Assembly: GCA_002787695.1 (NCBI GenBank)
Contig: PCXL01000026.1
Location: 1 to 56,891 of the forward strand
Direction: 5' to 3'
Source: Candidatus Zambryskibacteria bacterium CG10_big_fil_rev_8_21_14_0_10_42_12
GTDB taxonomy: Bacteria > Patescibacteriota > Minisyncoccia > Phycocordibacterales > 1-14-0-10-42-12
DNA: 56,891 bases
Shown: positions 1 through 7,199 of the stretch, piece by piece
Layout: the number at the start of each line of letters is the position of its first letter
Position numbering within the stretch: position 1 is the first letter of the stretch
Notes under the pieces: model-generated
Database searches by the model: none
Told to the model about the DNA's origin: nothing
What the model saw: the letters and a program-made list of their open reading frames with translations, nothing else
Translations under genes and position numbers: made by a program

Positions 1-1
1 C

Positions 2-148
2 TCGGTCATGGCGCAGAACGGGTCAAACGTTGATTCTCGGTACAAAGCTCGCCACAAGGGCACACACGTGGCAACAATCGGGGCGTTTAATTGGGAGCCG
101 ATGTGGGCTGGAATGATCCCGATTTTTCTGATAAAATTACCGTTGTAA
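2..148 (+). CDS. C-terminal fragment of an unidentified CDS entering from the left edge
   Basis: Frame 2 is open from the window edge to TAA at 146-148 (...MAQNGSNVDSRYKARHKGTHVATIGAFNWEPMWAGMIPIFLIKLPL*). No family recognised. Confidence 0.3.
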   Translation, partial: SVMAQNGSNVDSRYKARHKGTHVATIGAFNWEPMWAGMIPIFLIKLPL

Positions 149-587
149 AAGGCAGGTTCCATGTGTTTAGGCATAAAGCGTTGAAAAGTCCGGAATTATG
201 CCTGCCTCTGGGAGGACGACCGTTAAAAGGTCTTTAATCTCTCGGATATTTCGGAGAATTCCGTTCCAATTCAAATCGTTTAAGGGCACCAAAAGAAAAT
301 ATCGGATTTTATATCCGGTATTTTCTTTTGGTCCACGGAATCGAAGCCTTTTTGAGATATTTTGGAATTTCAATGAACAAAATATCCAAAAACGGGTACT
401 GCTCCTGTAAGGAGAGATTCCTCAAAAAATGAGTCGGCCCGCCCGGATGAATCCTTTCGGACGGAGGTCGCGGAAATTTTGTTTTGACGAAAACAAAATT
501 ATCTGTGACCGATTCCTCGCGGAGAAAAACTTGCAAATTTAAATTTTTAAGCTACATTAACATTGGATTGATATCCAGGAGGATAGG

Positions 588-1220
588 ATGCAACAGACAC
601 TATCAGAACTACTGTCTTTACGAGAGCAAATGGAACAGACGGCGCAACACATCGACGAAATCCGTCGCCAGCTCTCTGACGAACAGCAATCACTTCGGCA
701 GATTGTCGAGGAATACGGTGCAAGACGCATCAAGCTTCTCAAACAAGAACTCCATGCACATGAATTGACGTGGTGCACCTGCTGCCACACTGAAGTTCCC
801 GAGGCTTCGACCGAACTCTTGTTCATCGAACAGACAGAAGAATACACACATGGTTACGGGAACATGTTCTACGGTTTCCGTAGCTCGGCGAAACTCCATC
901 GCACCTGTCCCACTTGCCGTGAACTCGCCACCGACAAACATGGTCAGAAGGGTCCTTACGATTCGCGAGCAAAGGATCAGGCGAGCTTCCATGCGTTCCG
1001 TGTGGAAAAACACGAAGATGGCTACTACGCTCGCAAGTTCGGCAATTGGATCAAGCTTGACGACAAAAACTGCGGACAGGATGATCCGTCGAACCAACTG
1101 GTCGAGAAGCTCGCAGAAGAATGGGGTCTTCCGCCAAGAATCGAAGTCAAGCATGATTGGCCAACCAAACAGGAAATGCTCGTCATTCACGAGCGAGTTG
1201 CAATGGCTAAAGCAAGCTGA
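588..1220 (+). CDS. Hypothetical protein: coiled-coil N-terminus plus Cys-rich (CTCCH ... CPTC) putative zinc-binding region
   Basis: 210 aa ORF with strong SD (ccaggaggatagg-atg) and possible promoter TTGCAA-N16-TACATT; GC-rich hairpin downstream. Confidence 0.75.
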   Translation: MQQTLSELLSLREQMEQTAQHIDEIRRQLSDEQQSLRQIVEEYGARRIKLLKQELHAHELTWCTCCHTEVPEASTELLFIEQTEEYTHGYGNMFYGFRSSAKLHRTCPTCRELATDKHGQKGPYDSRAKDQASFHAFRVEKHEDGYYARKFGNWIKLDDKNCGQDDPSNQLVEKLAEEWGLPPRIEVKHDWPTKQEMLVIHERVAMAKAS

Positions 1221-1251
1221 TTGCGCTCTGTCACTGATCAAGAGCGAACCC

Positions 1252-1275
1252 GCCCGCGCCGTCCTCGGCGCGGGC
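1252..1275 (+). terminator. GC-rich stem-loop after the 588-1220 gene
   Basis: GCCCGCGCCG-tcct-CGGCGCGGGC perfect stem; weak U-tract. Confidence 0.5.
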
Positions 1276-1290
1276 ATAACATATCTAAAA

Positions 1291-1614
1291 TTATTTCAAC
1301 TTCGTCCCACTTGGCACTTCATTCGTCGGATTAAAAAGTGCAAACACCTCTCCATCCCCTGCTCCCAGTATCATTGCCTGACTTTCTAGTCCCATCATTT
1401 TTCTTGGCTCAAGATTTGTGACAAACGGAAATTGTTTACCAACAAGCGCTTCTGTACTTACTTTATTTTTAATACCACTTAACACTTGTCGCGGACTCTC
1501 CTCTCCAAAATCAACTTTTAGCTTCAAAAGTTTATCCGAACCCTCTATCTCTTCAGTAGAAATAATAGTTCCTACTTTCATTTCTATTTTATGAAAATCA
1601 TCAATCGTTGCCAT
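1291..1614 (-). CDS. Stand-alone tRNA-binding (EMAP/Trbp111-like; MetRS beta-like) domain protein
   Basis: 107 aa; F.KIEMKVGTI...G.ESPRQVLSGIK...L.PRKMMGLESQAMIL typical of the OB-fold tRNA_bind family. Confidence 0.85.
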   Translation of the reverse strand: MATIDDFHKIEMKVGTIISTEEIEGSDKLLKLKVDFGEESPRQVLSGIKNKVSTEALVGKQFPFVTNLEPRKMMGLESQAMILGAGDGEVFALFNPTNEVPSGTKLK

Positions 1615-1987
1615 GTTGTTTGTCTAAATATCTTTGTAAAATAATTGCTGCAGCAGACGCATCGGTAATATTTTTTATCCCAAACTGATGTGCGCTGTGA
1701 TTTGCCTCATGTGAAGAAAAACTTTCATCTTGCATTATGACATCAATTCCTTCTGCAATAAGTGCATCTCGAAAATGTATCACATCCTGTTGCCAAGTCT
1801 CTGGCACATTTTTAGGCATTCCAATTACAACTTTACTTATCTGCTCCTCTTCTGTCAGTTTCTTTACATAGAGTATAACCGTATCGTCTCTTTTATAAAC
1901 AGTTTTCGGGAACGCAACTTTCCCATCAATGTCTGAAACAGCAATGCCGATATTTTTTGTACCAAAATCTATACCTAAAACTTTCAT
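1601..1987 (-). CDS. ruvX: Putative pre-16S rRNA nuclease / Holliday junction resolvase, YqgF/RuvX family
   Basis: MKVLGIDFGTKNIGIAVSD...VVIGMPKN...DESFSSHEA; start chosen at the internal Met with TATTAT-N6-ATG upstream. Confidence 0.85.
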   Translation of the reverse strand: MKVLGIDFGTKNIGIAVSDIDGKVAFPKTVYKRDDTVILYVKKLTEEEQISKVVIGMPKNVPETWQQDVIHFRDALIAEGIDVIMQDESFSSHEANHSAHQFGIKNITDASAAAIILQRYLDKQHGND

Positions 1988-2031
1988 ATATCTATAATAC
2001 GTTATCGTTGCAACATATGCTTCGATTTCGT

Positions 2032-2277
2032 ATGATGAGCAAACCATATATGGAATTATCTGGCAATATCGGCATCATCTTACTCATTCTCGCGTGGACA
2101 CTTCCGTGGAAGGGTGTTGCGCTTTGGAAAGCTGCTAGATTGTCCCATAACAAATGGTTTATTGCGCTCCTTATCATCAATTCTTTGGCACTTTTGGAAA
2201 TATACTATATATTCTTTGTGGCTCGAGGATACAACGTAGAGGTAGAAGAAAAGAGCGAAGAAGACGAGGTTCATTAA
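2032..2277 (+). CDS. Small two-helix membrane protein (DUF5652-like)
   Basis: MELSGNIGIILLILAWTLPWKGVALWKAARLSHNKWFIALLIINSLALLEIYYIFF; family assignment from recall. Start could be 2032, 2035 or 2050. Confidence 0.65.
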   Translation: MMSKPYMELSGNIGIILLILAWTLPWKGVALWKAARLSHNKWFIALLIINSLALLEIYYIFFVARGYNVEVEEKSEEDEVH

Positions 2278-2291
2278 TTTGGTAATAGCGC

Positions 2292-2378
2292 GGAGAGGTG
2301 GCAGAGTGGTTGAACGCACCGGTCTTGAAAACCGGAGTATCCGAAAGGGTACCGAGGGTTCGAATCCCTCCCTCTCCG
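2292..2378 (+). tRNA. tRNA-Ser (anticodon TGA)
   Basis: 7-bp acceptor GGAGAGG/CCTCTCC, anticodon stem CCGGT-CTTGAAA-ACCGG, long variable arm, GGTTCGAATCC T-arm. Confidence 0.93.
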
Positions 2379-2499
2379 CAGTGTTACGAAATTGTATATA
2401 ATTTCCCTTATACTGATTTGTTTTTACGGATATTGACACATATGTAATAATAATTCATACTGGGTCACGGAAACTTTCCGTAATCGCAGGAGGTCAACG

Positions 2500-3237
2500 G
2501 TGCAACGAACAATGGTGCCCCATTCTCAACTTGAGGACGAGATCCGTACATTCATTAGAGACGGGACCCCTCCAAAAAGTCTCCGGGCTGGTAGTGGCCA
2601 CTTCTTGTGGCAATTGCATAGTTGCTGGAGCAACAAAGCCAGAAAAAGGGGCGAGATGGGTCATACCCTGAAAAATCTGGCTAGTTGGATTCAGCAAACC
2701 CGTATAGACGGAATAACATCAATTACAGGCCTTCAGCACAAACTGAAGGGTCGTGCGTCGGTGAGTGCAGCAGAAGTCAAAGTGCTAATTACCATCTTTC
2801 TCCTCTTCTGGGACACCGATGGTAAGGAGCATAAGAGATTCGGGAGACTCACGCGAACGAACATCATGGAAAAGGCTGCAACACTTACTGAGTGTGTTCT
2901 CGGTGACAAGGAGGTGGCGACGATCTCAAACGATGTCCGAGTTAAGAGTAGTCGTGACGCAGCAATTTACCGTCTTGATGTCGGGGACTCCGGCTTCCGG
3001 CTAGAGACAATTCTTGCACACATTAGCAGTCGACGACCGATCGTACTATCGCTCACTGACTTACACCAGGTTCTAAAGGACAAGGTTGAAATAGTACCCT
3101 TAGCTATTCAACCTCTTCCTCGGAACCACGGAATATCTTCATCGGAAGTAGCGATACATGCGGTTTTGTCGCCCCTCGACGAAGACTCAACTGAGGTGTT
3201 CATCCTTCTGCCAACCCCCGACCCGAGCAAGTCATAA
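2500..3237 (+). CDS. Hypothetical protein, 245 aa
   Basis: GTG start after SD (gcaggaggtcaacg-gtg); promoter-like TTGACA-N17-CATACT upstream. No family recognised. Confidence 0.7.
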   Translation: MQRTMVPHSQLEDEIRTFIRDGTPPKSLRAGSGHFLWQLHSCWSNKARKRGEMGHTLKNLASWIQQTRIDGITSITGLQHKLKGRASVSAAEVKVLITIFLLFWDTDGKEHKRFGRLTRTNIMEKAATLTECVLGDKEVATISNDVRVKSSRDAAIYRLDVGDSGFRLETILAHISSRRPIVLSLTDLHQVLKDKVEIVPLAIQPLPRNHGISSSEVAIHAVLSPLDEDSTEVFILLPTPDPSKS

Positions 3238-3333
3238 AACTGCTCGTTTTTCTTTTCCAAAAAACAAAGAGTGACAATCATCCTGTTCATAAAACAGTTG
3301 GCGATGCGGGCTCAACCGTATACAATATGCAAC

Positions 3334-3660
3334 ATGGAACATCATTCGCACGACTCTCATAAAAAAGTTGTTTTTGAGACAGACAACATGCACCATGTTG
3401 ATCGCAAAGCTCCTCATTACGGGCACCATCATCATTACTCATCTAAAATCGCTCACTTTATTGCCACTCATTCTGGCGGTCTTATCAAGACAAACACACA
3501 AGCATCCTATGTGATGTTTGGTATTGCAGTTTTATTTTTTGTGCTTTCATTCTTCTTTTTCTTTGCTGAATCAAGCACAACACAAGAACCGACAACACTG
3601 AAAGTGCCCCCGGGAAAAGAAATTGTCAGACCATATAATGCACCGCCTTATGTTCGCTAA
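3334..3660 (+). CDS. His-rich single-pass membrane protein, hypothetical
   Basis: MEHHSHDSHKK...GHHHHYSSK then a TM segment FGIAVLFFVLSFFFFFA; TACAAT-N7-ATG at 3321-3334. Confidence 0.65.
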   Translation: MEHHSHDSHKKVVFETDNMHHVDRKAPHYGHHHHYSSKIAHFIATHSGGLIKTNTQASYVMFGIAVLFFVLSFFFFFAESSTTQEPTTLKVPPGKEIVRPYNAPPYVR

Positions 3661-4153
3661 GTATTTATCTACGTCCACAGAAAGAAAAGGTTTTACCCTG
3701 ATCGAATTACTGGTTGTTGTATCAATCATTAGTCTACTTTCAAGTTTTGTTCTCTTTAGTGTAAACCAAGCAAATGCACGCAGTCGCGAAGCCGTACGCA
3801 AATCAGATCTCCATCAACTACAAAGTGCTTTGGAAAACTATTACGTAGACTACAATGCATATCCAAACACAGGTAATGAATGGTGGGGTATTTCAGTCAA
3901 TGGTGGCGGTAGAGAGGAATACATCCCAGGACTTGCACCTAGATATATTAGCGAACTACCTCTTGATCCATCACGAGCAACAAGCGGGTGGTCTGGCTAT
4001 CTCTACAGATCAGACGGACGAAACTTTAAACTTATCTCTCACACTATTGGACCAGAAGACTTCCCTACGCCCGGCCAAGCATTTCACGATCCGATCAGGC
4101 CAACAACAGCAATTATGGTGTGCAGCGACGAACCAGCATGTAGCACGTGGTAG
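3650..4153 (+). CDS. Type IV pilin / type II secretion pseudopilin-like protein
   Basis: KGFTLIELLVVVSIISLLSSFVLFSVNQANARSREAVRKSDLHQLQSALENYYVDYNAYP: class III signal peptide plus alpha-1 helix signature. Confidence 0.85.
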   Translation: MFAKYLSTSTERKGFTLIELLVVVSIISLLSSFVLFSVNQANARSREAVRKSDLHQLQSALENYYVDYNAYPNTGNEWWGISVNGGGREEYIPGLAPRYISELPLDPSRATSGWSGYLYRSDGRNFKLISHTIGPEDFPTPGQAFHDPIRPTTAIMVCSDEPACSTW

Positions 4154-4182
4154 TTGACTAAATAAAAATACTGTGATATAAA
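4154..4182 (+). promoter_or_regulatory. Sigma70-like promoter TTGACT-N17-TATAAA
   Basis: ttgact aaataaaaatactgtga tataaa directly after the pilin stop region; a hairpin AAAAAAGAGC-ctcgc-GCTCTTTTTT follows before the next ORF. Confidence 0.5.
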
Positions 4183-4230
4183 CAAAAAAGAGCCTCGCGC
4201 TCTTTTTTGTTTTCGCATGAGGAGAAATAG

Positions 4231-4716
4231 ATGAGGAACCTGATCCTTGCGCTCATCTGCGCAATGCTCCCTGCCGCTTTGATGGCACAAGAGATATCTG
4301 GCACCGAGCGCTCTTCCCTGCTCGCCGCCAGTGTGGCGGTGCAGTGGAAGTTCGATGCTCCCGAGAGCGTCACGCTACTTGTTCCGTCCGAGGGTATCAC
4401 CTCGGAACAGATAGTTCACGTGACGCTCAAAAACATCGTGCTCGATTCGACCCACCACCAGTTGGTCGTCGAGCTCTACACACCTGAGCAAAGTCCTCGG
4501 GTGTCATGGGAAATCGCGGCCCCGATCCGAGCAACCGGCTATGTCAGGGGTCAAGTCGGCAACGTCTGGGTTTCGATCGCGTCATGCGAGCCCGACGTGT
4601 CGTCGTGCTCATTCGACATCGTGTTCACACACGTCGAAGGTGGTACTCCCGGTGAATTCGTCACTCTACCCCTAGGGTGGCGAGTGAAACAGGATGCCAT
4701 TACCGGCGGACTGTAG
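4231..4716 (+). CDS. Secreted hypothetical protein
   Basis: Signal peptide MRNLILALICAMLPAALMAQ; SD gaggag; strong terminator downstream. Confidence 0.75.
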   Translation: MRNLILALICAMLPAALMAQEISGTERSSLLAASVAVQWKFDAPESVTLLVPSEGITSEQIVHVTLKNIVLDSTHHQLVVELYTPEQSPRVSWEIAAPIRATGYVRGQVGNVWVSIASCEPDVSSCSFDIVFTHVEGGTPGEFVTLPLGWRVKQDAITGGL

Positions 4717-4724
4717 GGCATTGG

Positions 4725-4752
4725 GGGCTGGGCGCGCATACGCGCCCAGCCC
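4725..4752 (+). terminator. Intrinsic terminator
   Basis: GGGCTGGGCGCG-cata-CGCGCCCAGCCC followed by TTT. Confidence 0.8.
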
Positions 4753-4793
4753 TTTCTGATTTCTCTACTACATTTCCTTGGTATACTTTATGT

Positions 4794-5165
4794 ATGGATT
4801 TGCAAGCACTTTTTTCTTGGCAAGATAATACTTTTTTTGATCTTTGGTCTATCGTTCACATCTTATGGGGAGCTGTCATGGGTGGTGTAGCTCTTCACGC
4901 ACTGAGTAAAACATACTCATATAAAAATTTATTCATCACCGCCTTTATTTTAATCATACTGTGGGAATACGGAGAATATTTAGTAGGTATTATAGAAACA
5001 TGGGGCAACATATTAACTGATGTGATATTAGGAATTGGCGGCTATTACCTTGGATATACATTACCTAATAAACTCAAGACGCCTGATTATACAATTTTAA
5101 TCCCCGTCTTTGTGGTCGCATTTACACTCACATATATCGGCTGGATTAACTATCTCGCTCAATAA
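4794..5165 (+). CDS. Integral membrane protein, hypothetical
   Basis: MDLQALFSWQDNTFFDLWSIVHILWGAVMGG... multiple TM segments; TATACT-N6-ATG. Confidence 0.7.
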   Translation: MDLQALFSWQDNTFFDLWSIVHILWGAVMGGVALHALSKTYSYKNLFITAFILIILWEYGEYLVGIIETWGNILTDVILGIGGYYLGYTLPNKLKTPDYTILIPVFVVAFTLTYIGWINYLAQ

Positions 5166-5183
5166 GTTTGCTATCATTACAAT

Positions 5184-5642
5184 ATGAATTTTTCTTGGGA
5201 AGCACCAGAACGAATTTTTATTCCAAAAAAACCAGATTGGTTTGTAACCATATGGATTATTGCCGTTACCATCATCGTGCTTGCAGTTATTTTTAACAAC
5301 CTTATTTTTGCAGCACTCGTATTTGTAGCAACCCTTGCGCTCACTCTTAATGCAAAAAATGAGCCAAAAATGGTTGAAGTTCAGATTACTGAACGAGGAG
5401 TGCGCAAAGATGATTTGTTTTATCCATGGAGCTCTTTCATTTCATTTTGGATTGAGGAAGACGACATTATTCCCAAACTGCTTCTCGAATCCAATCGACG
5501 CTTTCTCCCCCACACAGTCTTACTCATAGATGAACATGTAATAGACATGGAAGAACTTCGACAAGCAGTCTCCACAAAACTAGAAGAGTTCGAGCAACAC
5601 GAACCGGTACTTGAACGAATTTTTGAAAGACTTGGATTTTAA
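5184..5642 (+). CDS. Membrane protein, hypothetical (two TM helices)
   Basis: 152 aa; VTIWIIAVTIIVLAVIFNNLIFAALVFVATLAL; TATCAT-N6-ATG. Confidence 0.7.
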   Translation: MNFSWEAPERIFIPKKPDWFVTIWIIAVTIIVLAVIFNNLIFAALVFVATLALTLNAKNEPKMVEVQITERGVRKDDLFYPWSSFISFWIEEDDIIPKLLLESNRRFLPHTVLLIDEHVIDMEELRQAVSTKLEEFEQHEPVLERIFERLGF

Positions 5643-5646
5643 CTCA

Positions 5647-5718
5647 TCCTCCCGCCAGGAATCGAACCTGGATCACCAGTTCCGCAAACTAGCATTCTAT
5701 CCATTAAACTACGGGAGG
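5647..5718 (-). tRNA. tRNA-Arg (anticodon GCG)
   Basis: Minus strand CCTCCCGTAGTTTAATGGATAGAATGCTAGTTTGCGGAACTGGTGATCCAGGTTCGATTCCTGGCGGGAGGA; loop TTGCGGA closed by CTAGT/ACTGG. Confidence 0.9.
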
Positions 5719-5782
5719 TTCTCGAACAAGAGCTAGCGTATCAGAAAAAACTATTTTATAAAAGTGGCATAGCTACACTTAC

Positions 5783-5810
5783 TTGATTATTTTTATTTAT
5801 TTGTTATAAT
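5783..5810 (+). promoter_or_regulatory. Promoter TTGATT-N16-TATAAT
   Basis: ttgatt(5783-5788) and tataat(5805-5810); predicted start ~5817 ahead of a structured leader. Confidence 0.6.
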
Positions 5811-5950
5811 ACGGCCAGCCAAGTTCTCCACAGATGCATTAGAAAACGCTCCTGGGCGTGCGGGCTACTCGTATACCCCTCACTCTCGGGAGCGAGGATG
5901 GCAGGTCGTCACTGCCCCTGGTCGAATCCCGCTCCTATAATTTTCATACC

Positions 5951-6139
5951 ATGAAGATTAATAGAGCAATCGGACTTGGGCTGATGATCATCATCCTGAA
6001 GTTTCTGATGCAAGAAAGTTTTATCGCCGGCCAAGACGCACTCGAAGCTCTGTTTGGTGCTGCCGAGACATCGTTTTCTCACATTGAGAATACTGCCTCG
6101 GTTACCAACATGAATGCTCGTGCTCTTATCCCGCGATAA
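5951..6139 (+). CDS. Small membrane-anchored protein, hypothetical
   Basis: MKINRAIGLGLMIIILKFLMQESFIAGQDALEALFG...ALIPR*; ORF-track start at 5858 lies in a structured leader, so the internal Met is preferred. Confidence 0.5.
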   Translation: MKINRAIGLGLMIIILKFLMQESFIAGQDALEALFGAAETSFSHIENTASVTNMNARALIPR

Positions 6140-6147
6140 CTAAAGAT

Positions 6148-6180
6148 AGCCCAGAAGTACTCACTTCTCGGGCTGTTTTT
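6148..6180 (+). terminator. Intrinsic terminator
   Basis: AGCCCaGAAGT-actc-ACTTCtCGGGCT followed by GTTTTTGTTT. Confidence 0.75.
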
Positions 6181-6247
6181 GTTTCTTAAAGAAACAAAAA
6201 CAGCCCCTTTCGGGGCGATTTTATTTTGTCAGTGATTTTGCGAGACC

Positions 6248-6511
6248 CTAATTCGCTTTAGCAAGTGAACGGGCTAAGCGAGATTTTTTGCGAGTAGCAG
6301 TGTTTTTCTTAATAACTCCTCGCTTTGCCGCCTTATCGATTGCCTGCTGGGCTTTTGGAAGAAGCTTTGCTGCTTCATCCTTCTTCCCTTCTTTCACAAG
6401 CTTTTCCATATCCTTCACCACGTCTTTCATGACAGTTTTGCGGCGAATGTTGAAAACTCGCTTTGTTTTTGATCCTCGAAGGGCTTTTTTTGCTGATTTT
6501 GTAATTGGCAT
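6248..6511 (-). CDS. rpsT: 30S ribosomal protein bS20
   Basis: MPITKSAKKALRGSKTKRVFNIRRKTVMKDVVKDMEKLV... Lys/Arg-rich, characteristic of S20. Confidence 0.95.
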   Translation of the reverse strand: MPITKSAKKALRGSKTKRVFNIRRKTVMKDVVKDMEKLVKEGKKDEAAKLLPKAQQAIDKAAKRGVIKKNTATRKKSRLARSLAKAN

Positions 6512-6636
6512 ATTAGTTTTTGCTGGTCAGGACGAAGTGGTCCTAACAAGTGCCGAACACTATACATAATAAAGCAATATATTGCAATAGTTCCTGTTTC
6601 GTTTATACATAAAGAATATAACGCTATACTTAATCT

Positions 6637-7197
6637 ATGATCGGATACCTCAAGGGCACTGTAGTAGGCCATAAAAAAGACGGGGTGGTACTTCTGTGTA
6701 ATGATGTGGGCTATAGAGTGTTCACTACTACAGAATCTCGCCTAAAAGATGTTGGTTCTCCCCTTTCTCTCTGGACATATCTCGCCGTACGCGAAACAGC
6801 CCTTGATCTTTACGGATTTGAAACCGAGCAAGAACTTTCTATGTTTGAACTCCTTCTCACCGTATCAGGTATTGGACCACGCTCTGCACTCTCCACTCTC
6901 GACACATCAGGTATTCCCGCACTACGCCGAGCAATCCTCGCACAAGATGCCGCACTCCTCACTAAAACAACTGGGGTGGGCAAAAAAACCGCTGAAAAAA
7001 TTGTACTTGAATTAAAAGGTAAAATAGAAGAAGATGGCGAAGACTTGGGTAGTGGTCGAGAAAACATGGAAGCAATCGATGCACTTATTGCTCTTGGATA
7101 TGGAGAACGGGTTGCCCGAGAGGCGATAGAACGAGTTACTGATAAATCGCTTCCCACGACTGACCTTATTAAACAAGCACTCAAACATGTAAAGTAG
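6637..7197 (+). CDS. ruvA: Holliday junction DNA helicase subunit RuvA
   Basis: MIGYLKGTVVGHKKDGVVLLCNDVGYRVF...ELLLTVSGIGPRSALSTL...TGVGKKTAEKIVLELKGK. Confidence 0.96.
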   Translation: MIGYLKGTVVGHKKDGVVLLCNDVGYRVFTTTESRLKDVGSPLSLWTYLAVRETALDLYGFETEQELSMFELLLTVSGIGPRSALSTLDTSGIPALRRAILAQDAALLTKTTGVGKKTAEKIVLELKGKIEEDGEDLGSGRENMEAIDALIALGYGERVAREAIERVTDKSLPTTDLIKQALKHVK

Positions 7198-7199
7198 CT

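Noticed and set aside
167-536. Overlapping 60-75 aa ORFs on both strands in the leftmost non-coding region
   Set aside because: They lie over perfect or near-perfect hairpins, so open frames arise on both strands. No SD, promoter or protein-like composition.
690-1277. 195-aa antisense ORF over the 588-1220 gene
   Set aside because: The sense ORF has a strong SD and domain-like features; the antisense is a by-product of codon bias.
5890-5930. T-box leader
   Set aside because: AGGATGGCAGGTCG only partly resembles the AGGGTGGNACCGCG T-box core, and the downstream gene is not an amino-acid-related gene.
5887-5937. Possible tRNA (GGGAGCG...CGCTCCT with anticodon-like arm)
   Set aside because: No D-arm and a weak T-stem, so it does not qualify as a canonical tRNA. 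Reported only as a tRNA-like leader.
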